NCBI RefSeq assembly: GCF_023721935.1
Contig: NC_064810.1
Span: 66,465,983-66,529,982, forward strand
Source: Panthera uncia
Lineage: Eukaryota > Chordata > Mammalia > Carnivora > Felidae
DNA length: 64,000 bases
Reading direction: 5' to 3'
In this document: piece after piece, positions 11,191 through 23,509 of the stretch
Layout: every line of letters starts with the position of its first letter
Numbering within the stretch: position 1 is the first letter of the stretch
Notes under the pieces: model-generated
The model's input: the letters and a program-made list of their open reading frames with translations, nothing else
Databases searched by the model: none
What the model was told of the DNA's origin: nothing
Made by a program: the position numbers and the translations under genes

Positions 11191-12046
11191 ACTGTCCTAT
11201 CCCTTTCACATGGTGGTACATGTCACCAGGTCTCTAGTCAACATGCCTTCTCGGTCCTGCCTCAGCTGCCTAGCTCTTGCCTAGTCTCCAATCTAGAACC
11301 CCCTCGTCTCCTCATCACCTATCCAGATCCCAGCCAGGCCTTCTATGCCAGGAAGCTTTCCTAGCTACAGCTGCCCACAGCCAACACCCCGCCACATCTT
11401 TTGTTTTTACCTGGGGATTTATCATATGTGTTTATGTTTTCATATTAAGGGATTTTTGTCTTCCTAACTGAATTTGGAACTCCTTGAAATCCAGGCCCAT
11501 CTCATGCATCTCTGGGTTCCCCTTGGACTAGCAATGGTGGGGACTGACTGCTTCCCTTACCCACCCCCCTTCCTACTCTTCTCCTTTCCTAGCCCCCTAT
11601 CTCCACCTTGTCCTTTCCTAATTTGGTGAAATCAAGCCACATCAACAAGAAGACAAAAAAAAAAAAGGCCAACCTTAACCCTTCTTAATCTCCCGCCTCC
11701 CTCCACTGCAGCTGTGGGTGACTTGCCTTGTTGTTGCACAGTATCATGGGAAGGAACTTTTCTATGAGGCCCTACATTTGGCAGAGAAGCACTAGCAATG
11801 CCCTATAACACTTGGTTCTTCTTGAGGGTTTCCAGGTACCACCCCTCTCCCTCCATATTTACTCAAATTCCATTTCCATTATTTTGCTTCCCAGTTTCAC
11901 TCTGCATCCTTGTCTTCATTCAAGTATGTCAGGAGCTCTCAACTGCCTATTTCCCCTAATGAAATGAACTATTTCCCCTAATGAAATCTATTAGGGCCAG
12001 TATGGTGGGACCCATCCATTTGGTCTGTACACTTTGGTATTTTCTC

Positions 12047-12100
12047 CCTTCCCTTCTTCCCCTCCTTCCCTCCCTCCTTCCATTCCTGCGTTCCTCCTTC
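12047..12100. repeat. Polypyrimidine (CCTTCC-rich) tract
   Basis: About 50 bases of almost pure C/T on the + strand ('cccttcccttcttcccctccttccctccctccttccattcctgc'). Confidence 0.85.
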
Positions 12101-12589
12101 TTTTTGAGGTCATTATTCCTGTTATTGCTTGAATGGTGTTATCAACCCCCTATGACAGCTTATACATCTCAGGGTTTAAAATCTTCCTTTTTTAATTTTC
12201 ATTATCTCCTTGTAAGGTGTCTGCAGAGCAGCTGGGCCTCATAGCCAAAGAGTGAGATTTCCCATGGTGCTTTCATTTCCTCCCTGTCCATTAGTAGGAA
12301 AGTACAGGTTGTGTTTGTGTTATAGCCTCATGTAGCTACCCTGCTAAAATGACAGCACTAGTACATTATGGTAGATTCAATTAGTTTTCTTTTTTTCAGA
12401 AGGTTTTTTTCTGACCCACATTTGTGAGCCACTTTTGTGGTGGCCCTGATGCTTTCCTTCAGTACCTCCTGTAGTCTGAATTCCTTCTATTTGGTGCCTC
12501 ATTCCATGTGCTATTCTTGGTAGCTTTCAATGTGAAACCCTAAGAAAAAAATTCTAAGGAATACCATTTACTGTTTCTTTAGTGTTTAC

Positions 12590-12790
12590 AATGTACTGTG
12601 CTAAGCATTTTTATACCTTGCTTTGTTTGATCCTATCAAAAACTTTAGTTAGGTATTATCCCAATACAATGGAGAAACTGAGGTTTAGTGAGGTTAAGTG
12701 ACTTGCCTGAGGTCTCACGGACAGTAAGTGGAACAGCCTACATTCAAACATTTGTCACATAATTCCAAAGCCCATAGTCAAAATTTAGTT
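12590..12790 (-). repeat. MIR relic
   Basis: Reverse MIR core: 'ggtattatcccaatacaatggagaaactgaggtttagtgaggttaagtgacttgcctgaggtctcacggacagtaagtgg'. Confidence 0.75.
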
Positions 12791-12829
12791 TCTGGGAGCT
12801 TTGTTCTATTCTTCAAAAAACACGATAAT

Positions 12830-13480
12830 TTTGCCAAAAGTTCTCTCATATACTGCCATGATGGTATAAACGGAAACACCCTTATTGAAGGCAATTTGGC
12901 AACACATATTATAATCTTTTTGAATGTCCTTATCCTTTTAATCTAGCAATTCCCATGACTGAATTTATCCTAAGGAAATAATCATTAATATGTGCAAAGA
13001 TTTAACCCTAAGGGAGTTCAAGGAGGCAATATTCATAATATGAAAAATTGAAATAGGTTCCATGTCCAACAGAGGAAAATAAATATGATACACAGAGGTA
13101 ATGAAGTACCAAGTAGTCATTAAAAATTATTTGGAAAAAGAATATTCAGTGGCATAGAAATGTGTGCAGGATATAGTAACTACTATAGGATTTCAGATTA
13201 CACCCATTTTTGTAAAAACAGATACTACAAAATAGATTCAAAGAGAAATGATACAGAGCAAGAGACGCAGATATGTAGTATACATCAAAAATGCAAAGAG
13301 TTGTGAGATTAAGGGGATAGAACTAAGACTGATTTTTACTTTCTTTTATTGTTTTTATTGTGCACCTTTCAAATTGACATTGAAGCTTTTTAAAACTTAT
13401 TTTTCTTCTTTAATTGGAAAAATGTCTGTGTGTTGTTTGAAGACATAGAATCTTTGGCACTCCATCTTGGGCATTCCCTC
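12830..13480 (+). mobile_element. Old L1M-type 3' region fragment
   Basis: Shows the L1 3' UTR order 'ttggcaacacatattataatctttttgaatg', 'tctagcaattcccatgactgaatttatcctaaggaaataatc', 'gatacacagaggtaatgaagtaccaagtagtcattaaaaat'. Confidence 0.65.
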
Positions 13481-14575
13481 TGTTAATGTTTTTATGCTAA
13501 AGACTTCTTGGATTGTTCTTTTTGTCCACCCACCTGGGGGCTAAGCTGGGGAGCTGATCGTATGTGTTGGAAATGTCTGCATGAAACTAAGTTCTTGTCT
13601 GGTATTTTGTGCCCTGTGGTTCAGGTAGCAAATTCAGAGCTTGTTTGATCCAAATCCTTTTCCTGGTCTAAACTAACTAAACATCCTCTCTTCCCTCTGC
13701 TACCTGGTTGTGTGAACCCTGACAGACCTCATTTTTCCTCTAGAGCAGTAGCCACTTTTCCTTAACTTCACTCACACTGTGAAGAAAATTTCACACTTTT
13801 TAAAAATTATAAGATCTATGAATGCTGTTCATATTTACCAGTGCTCCTTTTTATATTTATTATTTCCTCCACAAACAACCATTTCTACTGACATTTGAGT
13901 TCCATCTTCTTGGTTTCTTTAATGCAGGCTTTCGTTAGTTTTTTTCTCTGACTCAGTGCACTTTGGTTTCTTGACCTGATCACCTTCCAACCGCCTCCTG
14001 CAGCTGACTCACATCCATCTCCTCCAACTCACCACATTGCCTCCCCTTCTTTCAGGTCTCAAGGTGTCTTTGGAAAGTGCCTCCCATTCTTCCTTCAGCT
14101 TTTCCTTCTGCTCTCATCACTTTGATCATCTCTCTGCTGGCTTCCTTCATTGACCCCTTTTAAGTCCCCATTTCTGCTTCTAGAGAGTCCACCTGTCTGT
14201 CTTTCATCTATTTATACTTTCCATTCAGCTGGTAATCCTTAGTCTAATCATTTCAGCCTTTGATTTGGACCTTCTCTGAAGTGTTTTTTTTCAGATATTT
14301 TAAAAACAAGTTCCACCACTCAGGCTCCCTGAGGGGGGTGTGGAGCTTTCTAATTCATGCTTTTTCTTTAGAGCATAACCAATTGTAGAAGGAATAGTTT
14401 AACCTTAGAAAATAACCTACTAAAACAAAATATCAGTTAGCACTCCTTGTATTTAAAAAATGTATATATTGGTTTTTTTTTAAAAGCAAGTAATCTTTGA
14501 AAAGAGAAAATTATCCTTGACCAAAAACAAACACAAAAAAGCTCATGACACAGTACTTCCATCTCTAATAATAAT

Positions 14576-14590
14576 AATAATAATAATAAT
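14576..14590. repeat. (AAT)n microsatellite
   Basis: Tandem 'aat' units, five to six copies. Confidence 0.85.
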
Positions 14591-14599
14591 GTAACTGAA

Positions 14600-14990
14600 C
14601 AAGTGTTAAAGAAGTATTTGAAAATATGTTAATTGAAATATTGGTTGTAATAGCAAAAAGAAACTAAGAAATATCTTAAATACCCAGCAGTAAATGCTTG
14701 GTTATGTAAGTTTGATATACCACTAATCACTATGAAGTCATTAAATATGACTATTACATTTGTATGGAAAGAAATACATATTGTTTAATGAAAAAAACTG
14801 GGTTGCAGACCAGAATTTATGACATGATCCCCTTTCTGTAAAATTATACATGTATGTGTATATATAGTCATCAAAAGATCTCTTGGTGATGGACTTTGGG
14901 GTGATTTTTAATTTTCTGTTTCTTTTGATTTCTTCTTTATACTTTTGTACATTGCTAGCATATTTTACAGGTAGCAATTCTTGTTTTTAA
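14600..14990 (+). mobile_element. Old L1M-type 3' region fragment
   Basis: 'attggttgtaatagcaaaaagaaact...taaatacccagcagtaaatgcttggttatg' then 'gtcattaaatatgactattac' and 'cccctttctgtaaaattatac' follow the L1M 3' UTR order. Confidence 0.6.
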
Positions 14991-15139
14991 ACCAAAAAAC
15001 ACTTATTTTCTTTTCCTAGTAAATTACATAACTAACTTCAATTTTTGATTCTTCATTTTATATTTTCCTAACATTTTACAATGAAAATATCAAACATTGC
15101 TTGACTTATTATGAAATATTCATACTAGAGATATGTAAT

Positions 15140-17506
15140 ATATATATATATTATACGAATATTAAAGAATAATAATAAAATGGATACTTGCATGCCCATA
15201 ATCAGTTTAAGAATATTAATTCTTTGGAACCCCTCTGTGCCTCTAATCAAGCCCATCCTGTTCCTTTCTCCAAAGAGATTAACTACTGCCAAATTTGTAT
15301 TTCACATTCCTTTACTTTATAGTTTTATGAAATATATGTATGTTCAGTTCATTATGCTACAACTTGTGTTACTTTAATACAATGAGTAAGGGAATTGTGT
15401 CAATATACACAAAAGTTACATTGTTTATATAACGTTTTTCTCCACACATAAATGTTCTGTACTACTAAGGAGCAGTAGCTAACTGCAAAGTATACTAACA
15501 CAGCTGAAGGCATCAAACTGAATTTCTGTTCACAAAACCTACCCATCCCAAGTTCTTCTCTTGATTTCTTTTAGACTTATACCCTATCTGGGAAGTGCTT
15601 ATACCTAAATAGGAAGTGCTTGTTACACAGTTCTTCCTGATTTTCAGGCTTAGGATCTTTGCCCAAAAGCAGCTTCCTCAACCTTCCTGAAGCCTTCTTC
15701 TAAAAAGCTATCTTCCTCTTTTCTATAAGATAAATTCTAATGTTTGCAGACATATTTACTTAAGAATGTAATATGTCTTGTAATTATACTAATGTTTTTA
15801 TTAGGATTTGTATTGGTTTTATTAATATTCTGTTTACAAAGTTATCTAGAATTTTTTCCATAAGGAAAACAGTCCATAATTTCTGTTACTATTAATGCAT
15901 GGTTTTGAAGAATGAGAGTGATTTTTTTAAATGCCTATATTATATCAAAAACATCTGTATCCCTAAACAATAGTTTAATTTGCATTGTTTTGAATTTTGT
16001 ATTTGTACAAATGGAATCATGCTGTTTGCATTCTTCAATGTGCATTTTTAAAAATATTGTATTTGTTAAATAATCCATGTTAATGACTATAGCTCTGGTT
16101 CCATTTTCACTGCTGTACAGAATTTCACTCTGAGTGTGCCAAAGCTTATCTATTCTCCTGTAGATCAGCAATTGGTATTTGAAATTTTCTGATGTTATTT
16201 TTTAAATGTTATTATAAACAGTTTTGTACATGATTCCTTGGCACATATACAAGAGTCTCTAGGGCATTCTACCTAGGGATAAAAGTGCTAGGCTCAGAGT
16301 ATGCACATCTTCATGTTTACTAGGTAATGTGACATGAATCTCCAAAGTAATTTTACCAATTGAAACTTCAATCATTAGTGTATGACAGTTCTCCTTTATC
16401 CACATCCTTGCCAACAATTGAGTTGTTGCCAAATTGTTGTGGTTTTAACTTGATTACCAATGTATATGTGCTTCTTTGTCTATTCGTATTTCTCTGAAAT
16501 GCCCGTTCATGTCTTTTACCCATTGCTTTGACATTGGGAGGTTTCTATTTTTTCTTTCAATAGGAATGCTATATATTCTAGATACTACTCCTTTTTCAGT
16601 TACATTGCTACAACTATCCCCTTTCTGTTTGCAGCCTGTCTTTTCCCTTTTAGGATTTTTTTTTTTTTTTGATCTTTTCATTAACAGTTCTTAGTTTAAT
16701 GTAATTGAATTTGTCACCTTTTATTATTTGTGCTTTTTAAAACTTGTTTACGAAATCTTTCCATACTTGGGGTTATAAGACATTTTATATTTTCTTCTGA
16801 ATTTTTTTGTGTGAACCATAAACTTTGATTAATGGAAAATAGAATGCCTTGCTAATGGAAATCTTGTCTTAAAAATGGCAGAGAAGAACACATTTATTTT
16901 TTTAAAGTAAATTCACATTGTATCGGGCTGCAACATGATGGCAGGATTTGCTTTTGTTTCAAAAGATTCCCTAAGTTCAAGGTAACTCTGTTGAGATTCA
17001 ACAGTACATCTGCCGACCTGGAAACTGGGAGTGAGTGGAGTTTAGTAGCGGCAGGTGAAGTGGGGGTACGGGTAGGGGTGGGGATAGAGGTGGGGGTGTG
17101 GGACTCTGCTGCCCCCGGTCCTTTGCCTGTCACCTTTAAATCTTCAAACCATTGCAGTTGATTTTTGTGCATGATCTGAGTAGAGATCCAAATTCACTTC
17201 CCCCACATGGTTAACCAGCTGTCTCAAAACTGTTGAGGCAAAGTCCACTCTTTCTCCCACCAATACAACACCATGTCAATTATCAAGGTTCTGTGTATTC
17301 ATGAGTCTCTTTCTGTGTTCTCTGCTCTTTACTATTTGTCTTCCCTGCCATTATCAACTATCTCAGTTATTCCAGCATAATATTGTTTTGGCAGCTGATA
17401 GGGTAAGCCTCCCTTCCATTTTCTTCTTCTTCAGAAATATTGAATATTCTAGGCCTTTGTTCATCCACATAAGTTATAGAAGCAGTTTGTCAAGGTGTGT
17501 GCATAC

Positions 17507-17547
<41 letters not shown>

Positions 17548-18130
17548 GATGGCAAGTGTATACATACACATATCTGTTGAGATTTTTATTAGAATTGTAG
17601 TGTTTCTATAGATCAATTTGGGAAGAATTGACATGATAACAATATGGAGTCTTCTGTGAACAGAGATATCAATTTATTTAGATTGTCTTCAGTGTCTTTC
17701 ACTAATGTGAAGTTCTCTCCAAAAAGAAATCTTATACATATTTAGTTCATTCTCTTCTTGAGAAACTTACTTTTTTCTATTATAAATAGTATCTATTTAC
17801 AAAGTATATATTTCTGTTATTGATGATTAATAGAAATGCAATTGACTTTTACCTACTACATATCTGGAAACTTTGGTAAATTCTCTTATTAATTCTAATT
17901 ATTTTTATGTAGATTCTAAAATTATCTTGTCTATAATTAATGATAATTTTATTTTTCTTTTCTAAACCTTATACTTTTGATACCTTCCTATCACTAAATT
18001 GTCTAAAACCTCTGGGAAAATGTGAAAGAGAAATGATGATGGGGCATTCTTGTCTTGTTCCTGATTTTGAAAGGAGGGCTTTTAACATTTCATCATTACA
18101 TATAGTGTTTGGCATCTCTAGTGACTGAGC
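15140..18130 (-). mobile_element. Long decayed L1 (3' UTR and ORF2 3' region), interrupted
   Basis: Complement of L1: 'atcccta aacaatagtttaatttgcattg'-type text at 15940-16300, 'gttctcctttatccacatccttgccaacaattgag' at 16390, 'tgaaatgcccgttcatgtcttttacccattgctttgacattggg' at 16496, and ORF2-derived text at 17150-17420 and 17570-17720. Stops and frameshifts pervade it. About 15380-15920 and 16920-17110 do not fit the L1 order and may be later insertions or unrelated sequence. Confidence 0.75.
17508..17545. repeat. (CA)n microsatellite
   Basis: Nineteen or so uninterrupted CA units inside the decayed L1. Confidence 0.95.
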
Positions 18131-18404
18131 TGCCTTATATTTTGGAGCACACTTTTCTCATGCTTGATTGGAAAGAGCTCAAGTCAAGTTTAGCCTTGGA
18201 GCAAGAGGCAAAATCATATGCCTTAGATCTAGATTACTTAGGCTAGTGTAGTAGAGAAGAAGGATTTTCTATGTGGCCCACTAGAATTTGACACTGGGGT
18301 TTGGGGCCACAGCCCCAGCTAATATTCTCTGTAGATACATTTTCCTCCAAAACCTTGAAGTCAGGATTTGAGTAGTTTTGAGTCCCAGCCAAAACCACCT
18401 CCTA

Positions 18405-18791
18405 ATGCAGTGAGTGGGTATCAGAATCACACATTGGTGGGCCCTAACCCAGAGTTTATGACTCAGAGTCCCTGGGGTAGGGACTGATAATTTGCATTTC
18501 TTTTTTTTTAACTTTTTAAAATGTTTTGTTTATTTTCGAGAGAGAGACAGAGTGCAAGCAGGGAGGGGCAGAGAGAGAGGGAGACACAGAATCTGAAGTA
18601 GGCTCTAGGCTCTGAGCTGTCAGCACAGAGCCCAATGCAGGGCTTGAACTCATGAACTATGAGATCATGACCTGAGCTGAAGTCAGACACTTAACTGACT
18701 GAGCCACCCAGGCACCCTGAGAATTTGCATTTCTAAGAAGTTCCCAGGTGATGCTGATACTGCTGGTCCCAGAACCACACTTTGAAAACTA
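18405..18791. mobile_element. MER5A DNA transposon split by a SINE
   Basis: Left part 'gggtatcagaatcacacattggtgggccctaacccagagtttatgactcagag...aatttgcatttc', right part 'ttctaagaagttcccaggtgatgctgatactgctggtcccagaaccacactttgaaaac'. The halves join across the SINE at the expected MER5A position. Confidence 0.85.
18502..18721 (-). mobile_element. SINE (SINEC type) inserted into MER5A
   Basis: Reverse element ending 'gccacccaggcaccc'. Duplicated target 'aatttgcatttct' at 18489-18501 and 18722-18734, exact. Confidence 0.95.
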
Positions 18792-19157
18792 GTCTTCTTT
18801 GTGGTCTCCACCATGGAAACAATATGATGAAGGGGATGTCATCATTTGAAAAGCATTGCAATAAGATGCATGCATTGTGCTGCTGCTGTGGCTCTAAGTC
18901 CTACCACCTTCAGAAATTGACCTGTGGCAAATGTGTCTATCTTGCCAAGCAGAAGAGAAAGTATAACTGGAGTGGCAAAGCTAAAAGACGAAATACCACT
19001 GGGACTGGTCAAAAGAGGCACCCAAAAATTGTGTGCCGCAGATTCAGACATGGATTCTGTGAAGGAACAACACCTAAACCCAAGAGGGTGGCTGTTGCAG
19101 CATCCAGTTCATCTGAAGGATTCAATGATTAGTCACAAGATAAATGTTCTGGTTTGA

Positions 19158-19201
<44 letters not shown>

Positions 19202-19217
19202 GAAAGAAAGAGAGAAA
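18792..19217 (+). pseudogene. RPL37: RPL37 processed pseudogene with stop-loss
   Basis: An intronless copy of ribosomal protein L37 mRNA. The frame starts at 18824 and stays open for 102 codons to TAG 19130. Zinc-finger cysteines 19, 22, 34 and 37 are kept, and blocks such as KAKRRNTTGTG and EGTTPKPKR are recognisable. Arginines have become Cys, His or Gln at several positions (such as 11, 12, 20, 21), as expected from CpG decay of an unselected copy. The normal stop after the final serines (codon 98) is now GAA, adding five residues (EGFND). The 3' UTR remnant 'ataaatgttctgg' precedes a (GAAA)n tail. Flanking duplications are not clear. Probably non-functional. Confidence 0.93.
19154..19217. 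repeat. (GAAA)n microsatellite grown from the pseudogene poly(A) tail
   Basis: About fifteen GAAA/GA units directly after the RPL37 3' UTR remnant, where the poly(A) tail would have been. Confidence 0.9.
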
Positions 19218-19297
19218 CGCTGCCCTAACCGGCTCCTTAAAACATCCCAACAGTGACAATCCAGAGACAAGGAAACAAAATTATTAAAGTGCCTGAG

Positions 19298-19496
19298 GGG
19301 TGCCTGGGTGGCTCAGTTGGTTGAGCATCTATCTGACTTCAGCTCAGGACATGATCTCACGGTTCATGTGTTCAAGCCCTGTGTCAGGCTCTGTGCTGAT
19401 AGCTCAGAGCCTGGAGCCTGCTTCAGATTCTGTGTCTCCCTCTCTCTCTCCCCTGCCCCACTCATTCTCTCTCTCTCAAAAAAAAAAAAAAAAAAA
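19298..19496 (+). mobile_element. SINE (SINEC type) with exact target-site duplication
   Basis: Head 'gggtgcctgggtggctcagttggttgagcatc', long poly(A) end. 'aaagtgcctgag' is repeated exactly at 19286-19297 and 19497-19508. The 21-base pure A tail suggests a young insertion. Confidence 0.96.
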
Positions 19497-20859
19497 AAAG
19501 TGCCTGAGAAGGAAGGAGGGAGACTGCAACCATGAGTACCATCCCTGGAGGATGACAGATGGCCACTCCAAACATGGAAGAAATGAAAGAGGGAAACACA
19601 GGAGGAAATGGGAGATTTGGGACAGAACATGAAAGGAACTCATGGGAAAGTATGAAGGGAGACCACAAACAAGCAAATAAATCAGGTGGGGCTGATTATT
19701 CAGTCTGCATCCAACAAAGGACATGGAGGGGAAAGATGACAGTGAGACCTGCATAGCTTTTAGGAGGGGCAGTGACAGGATGGCCATTTAAGTGACAATT
19801 CATTGCTAAGATCTGTTCCCCACAGAGATGGGCCTCTGCCAAGTAAGACAGTAAGTGCTGGGTAAATCAGAAGCCCAAGCCCCAGGAAGTAACAAACTTA
19901 ATGCAAGTTTCCTATTAAGCAGATAAGCTGGATTTATTCTTAAAGTAGATAAGAAAAGGGAAGGTACTGCAAGAGTACAAGCCTTAAAGTCATGTTCATC
20001 TTTTCAGGAGCTGCAGTCCCTGCCAGACACTTTTACATGGGCTCAGGGCCAGTGAAGTGGCAGGGGTGGAACATGGAGAATCACGTTAAGGAAGAAGTTG
20101 AATCCATTGCCCTAATGGAGGGAAAGCAATACCAGAGGTTCCAGGGAGAACCAAAGACTAACTCTGCACATAGTAATGAGATCAGAGGATGCTTCTGATA
20201 CTGGGTTTTTACTCATCTATGGTGTAAATTGGCAACTGCTAAAAAATAAGAAGAGTGCAAGGTCTCCATTCCCTTCTCATGCCTGCTGCCTGCCAACTTC
20301 CTGTCAAGAGCTAGCTGGCTGTCTGGACATCATGTCTTAATGCTGTCTCTAGCTTTGATAGTTAGTGTATAATACAGCAGAGTTGGAAGGAACCATAGAG
20401 GTGGTCCTCACCTGTTGGGCCTATACAGCAAGAGTGATTAGCCAGAAGTCAACCTAGGTAACAGCATTCATTTATTTTATTTTACGTGTTTGTCATTAGG
20501 ACTGTTTGATTCAATTTACTGACACATTAAAACATATAAATCAGTATCCCTATATTTACCCTATAAAATCTGAAAAGCCTTGGATATATGTAGCATGTTG
20601 CCTCTAGGTAAACTCAAGTAGCTTCATATGTGTATGTGTATAGAAAACATGGAGAATTACACCCCTATGAAGGGTTTTGATTCCAAATTAGCTACAAACA
20701 GTTTTTAAGCAAATTGCTTCATTATTCTGTGATTCACTACTCTCGTGAGGCTAGAAGTAAAAGTACTTTAAGTTCCAAGAAAGAAAGGTACAGTATAAAT
20801 TCAACATAGTTCTTAGAATTGTAGATTCTTCCAGTGGGACATGCACATCACCCGTCCAC

Positions 20860-21410
20860 ACTCACCTACGGCCCTCCACTTCCCTCACACCTGGTCATCC
20901 AGCCTCTTTCTGAATACTTTTACACCCTCACTTTGGGAGGCCTGTATTTCCATTGTTGCATAGTCTTAATTGTTGTAACAGGAAACTTTTCTCATGCTTT
21001 TGAAAACCTAGTACGTTGCTATACAGTTTTGATAGGAAATTCTTTTTTACATCACGTTAAAATCTGGCTGCCTTGAATTTCTGCCTGTCTGTCCAGTCCT
21101 ATTCTTGGTCCCACTGAGAAAAAAACCTAAGACCTCTTTCAGCATCCTGAGGACTCCAATCATGTCCCAACTAAGAGTTCTTTTCTCCTGACAAACTATC
21201 ACAGTTCATTCCCACAAATGTTTCCTCCTCATAGCTTCATTTTCAAGTTTTCATTGTCCTGTCTGCCTTCTCTAGACATGAACTAGCTTATCTGGATCCC
21301 TTTCTTTAATATTGAAATATATATACCTGGACATCATACGACATAAGAAGTCTAGGCCAAGGATGGGTATGATAGTGTTCTTGGTCCTCCTGGTCCTTGT
21401 TAACAAACCA
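20860..21410. repeat. L3/CR1-type LINE relic
   Basis: The text 'cacacctggtcatccagcctctttctgaatacttttacacc', 'ttccattgttgcatagtcttaattgtt', 'ctgtccagtcctattcttggtcc' and 'gaggactccaatcatgtcccaactaagagttcttttctcc' follows the L3/CR1 3' consensus order I know. Very old. Confidence 0.65.
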
Positions 21411-23274
21411 CTGCTTTAGTAGTCACCTGACCCTGGGGCCCATATATTGCCTATAGGCATTATAGACACCTTTCTATCTTTTTTCTTACTATTTGGGTAT
21501 AGTTGTTAAGCCAGTATCAAAAACACCTATCTAAATTACTCAAATCAACATTCATTTTTATGTGCCAATTTGACAACCATAGCAAAGAGAGGTCAAAGAT
21601 AATTTAAGACAACTTGCACAAGCTGGTTCTTGACTATTTCAGCTGTGGTTTCTAAGAGGTACAAGCCCCCCACATGAAGATATCTTTCTATTTTCTTCCG
21701 TGTGCTTGTTCCACTTGACCAAATTCTGCCAATTATCCTGGACCTATATCAGTGCACTGTCTACCCACATTTAGCTCCTCAACACTTGACCCTGTGTTAT
21801 CCTCTCTTTTTGAAAACTCCAAGGTGACCTTTGGAAGTACTTGCATTTTTGTTGCTGTTGTATACTATTTCCTTATCCCTTTGTCCTTCTGATCTTTCAT
21901 TTGCCAGATTCTTTAATTTGCTCTTTTAGCAAATTACTTTATGATTCTGCTGTCTTTATTATACTTTATGACTCTGCTGTCTTTTTTCTACCTACAGTAT
22001 CTACTTGAAGATTCTTTAGAGAATCTTTAATGGAGAATATCCATTTTGCTCATTAAAGTCTGCAATTTGTGCTGGCCTCTGGAAAAAATAAAAGCTTTCT
22101 TTCCTCAGAACATCTATTGTAGCTTTATGGTATCTTAAAAGGGGGTATGGACAGGCAGTTTCAGAGCTGGAAGAGAACCAAGTTCTCCAGTCTATCACTT
22201 GGATGACTCAGACAAGAGGATGCAGACACAACCTTACTGTTCTTAGTTCAAAATGTTAAAAAAATCCCAAGGAGAGAGTGGACTGGGTAGGAGGGATGGG
22301 AATGGACCCAGAACATCAAGATCATCTTATGACATAGGCAGAACACATTGAAGTCCCAACTCTAGCCCTACAGAGAAAGATATACTACTATTCAGGTAAA
22401 TTCAGTTGTCATTCACTTTGTACTTAGATTGTACAGGAATGCTTTACAGTCTAGATTCTAATGGTGAGACATTAGCCAAATAAAATCTCTCTTGGCTGCT
22501 AAGGACTTCTTGGAATGAAAGTAACAAGGAAAAGGCCATGTCCCCTAACTGGACACGTGGCAATGGGGCAGTGAGACCAATTCCTTGTTTGAAAGCACCC
22601 ATAGCACAGTATTTTTTCATTGACTGGATTAAGGGTCACAACAAAAGCCCATGATAAATTACTTGCTTTTCTTTAGAGTCATTTATTAACCTCAGGAGTG
22701 TGGAATGCATCACCAAGAGACTAATCTGTGCCACTGGAAGGACATTAACCAGAGTTTTCTGGACCACTAAGGGGGAGGGTAGAAGAAAGGAAGCAGTAGT
22801 TTTATCATTGCCTTGGCTATTCTCCAAAATATGGCTGCCTCACTACTCGGAATAACAGATGGAAAGAGAGTCTTTGCCCACACATATGAGAAAGCTGAGC
22901 CATGCCATGATTGTGGCCTTCTGCCTCCAGGAGTGAACCAAGGGCACAACCGTACAGATGGGCTATGGATGAGGCATAAAATGACTTACTAATTTATTTT
23001 AAATCAACACACCGGTGTGTGCACAGCCAAATGAGTGTTGTCTCCTTTTAAGTAAAGCACCTTGAAAGGCTTTCCATATATTGGATGACACTTCTGTTGC
23101 TCAAAAGATCAAAAGATAGTTGGGGGGTTCAGTGCAGGAAAACACATGCCCACACAAGTGACAATCATTGATATCTACAAGTCAAAATTACTTACTGTTA
23201 ATATTCTGCAATATTTGCTTCCAACATTTTTCTGTAAGAAATCTGTTCCTATTGTTTCTCATTAAAGCAAAACA

Positions 23275-23509
23275 TGGCTGGGAGGCCTGGGTGGCTCAGT
23301 CATTTGAGCATCTGACTCTTGATTTTGGCTTAGGTCATGATCTCACAGTTCGTGAGTTCAAGCCTGGCATCAGGCTTATGTTGACAGTGCAAAGCCTGCT
23401 TGGCATTCTCTGTCTCCCTCTCTCACTCTGCCCCTCCCCCACTCATGTACATATGCTATCTCTCTCTTTCTCTCAAAAACAAATAAATAAACATTAAAAA
23501 TAAATAAAT
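23275..23509 (+). mobile_element. SINE (SINEC type) with exact target-site duplication
   Basis: Head 'ggcctgggtggctcagtcatttgagcatc', tail with AAATAAATAAACATT. 'attaaagcaaaaca' is repeated exactly at 23261-23274 and 23510-23523. Confidence 0.95.

Noticed and set aside
16876..17180. 92-residue minus-strand frame with a PTPTSIPTPTRTPTSP run
   Set aside because: The proline/threonine run is the translation of the G-rich tract's complement inside an L1 relic; no start context or splice support.
17508..17545. Short direct repeats as possible CRISPR-like arrays
   Set aside because: All regular repeats here are microsatellites, a three-unit minisatellite or SINE duplications; no spacer-repeat pattern, and the DNA is mammalian.
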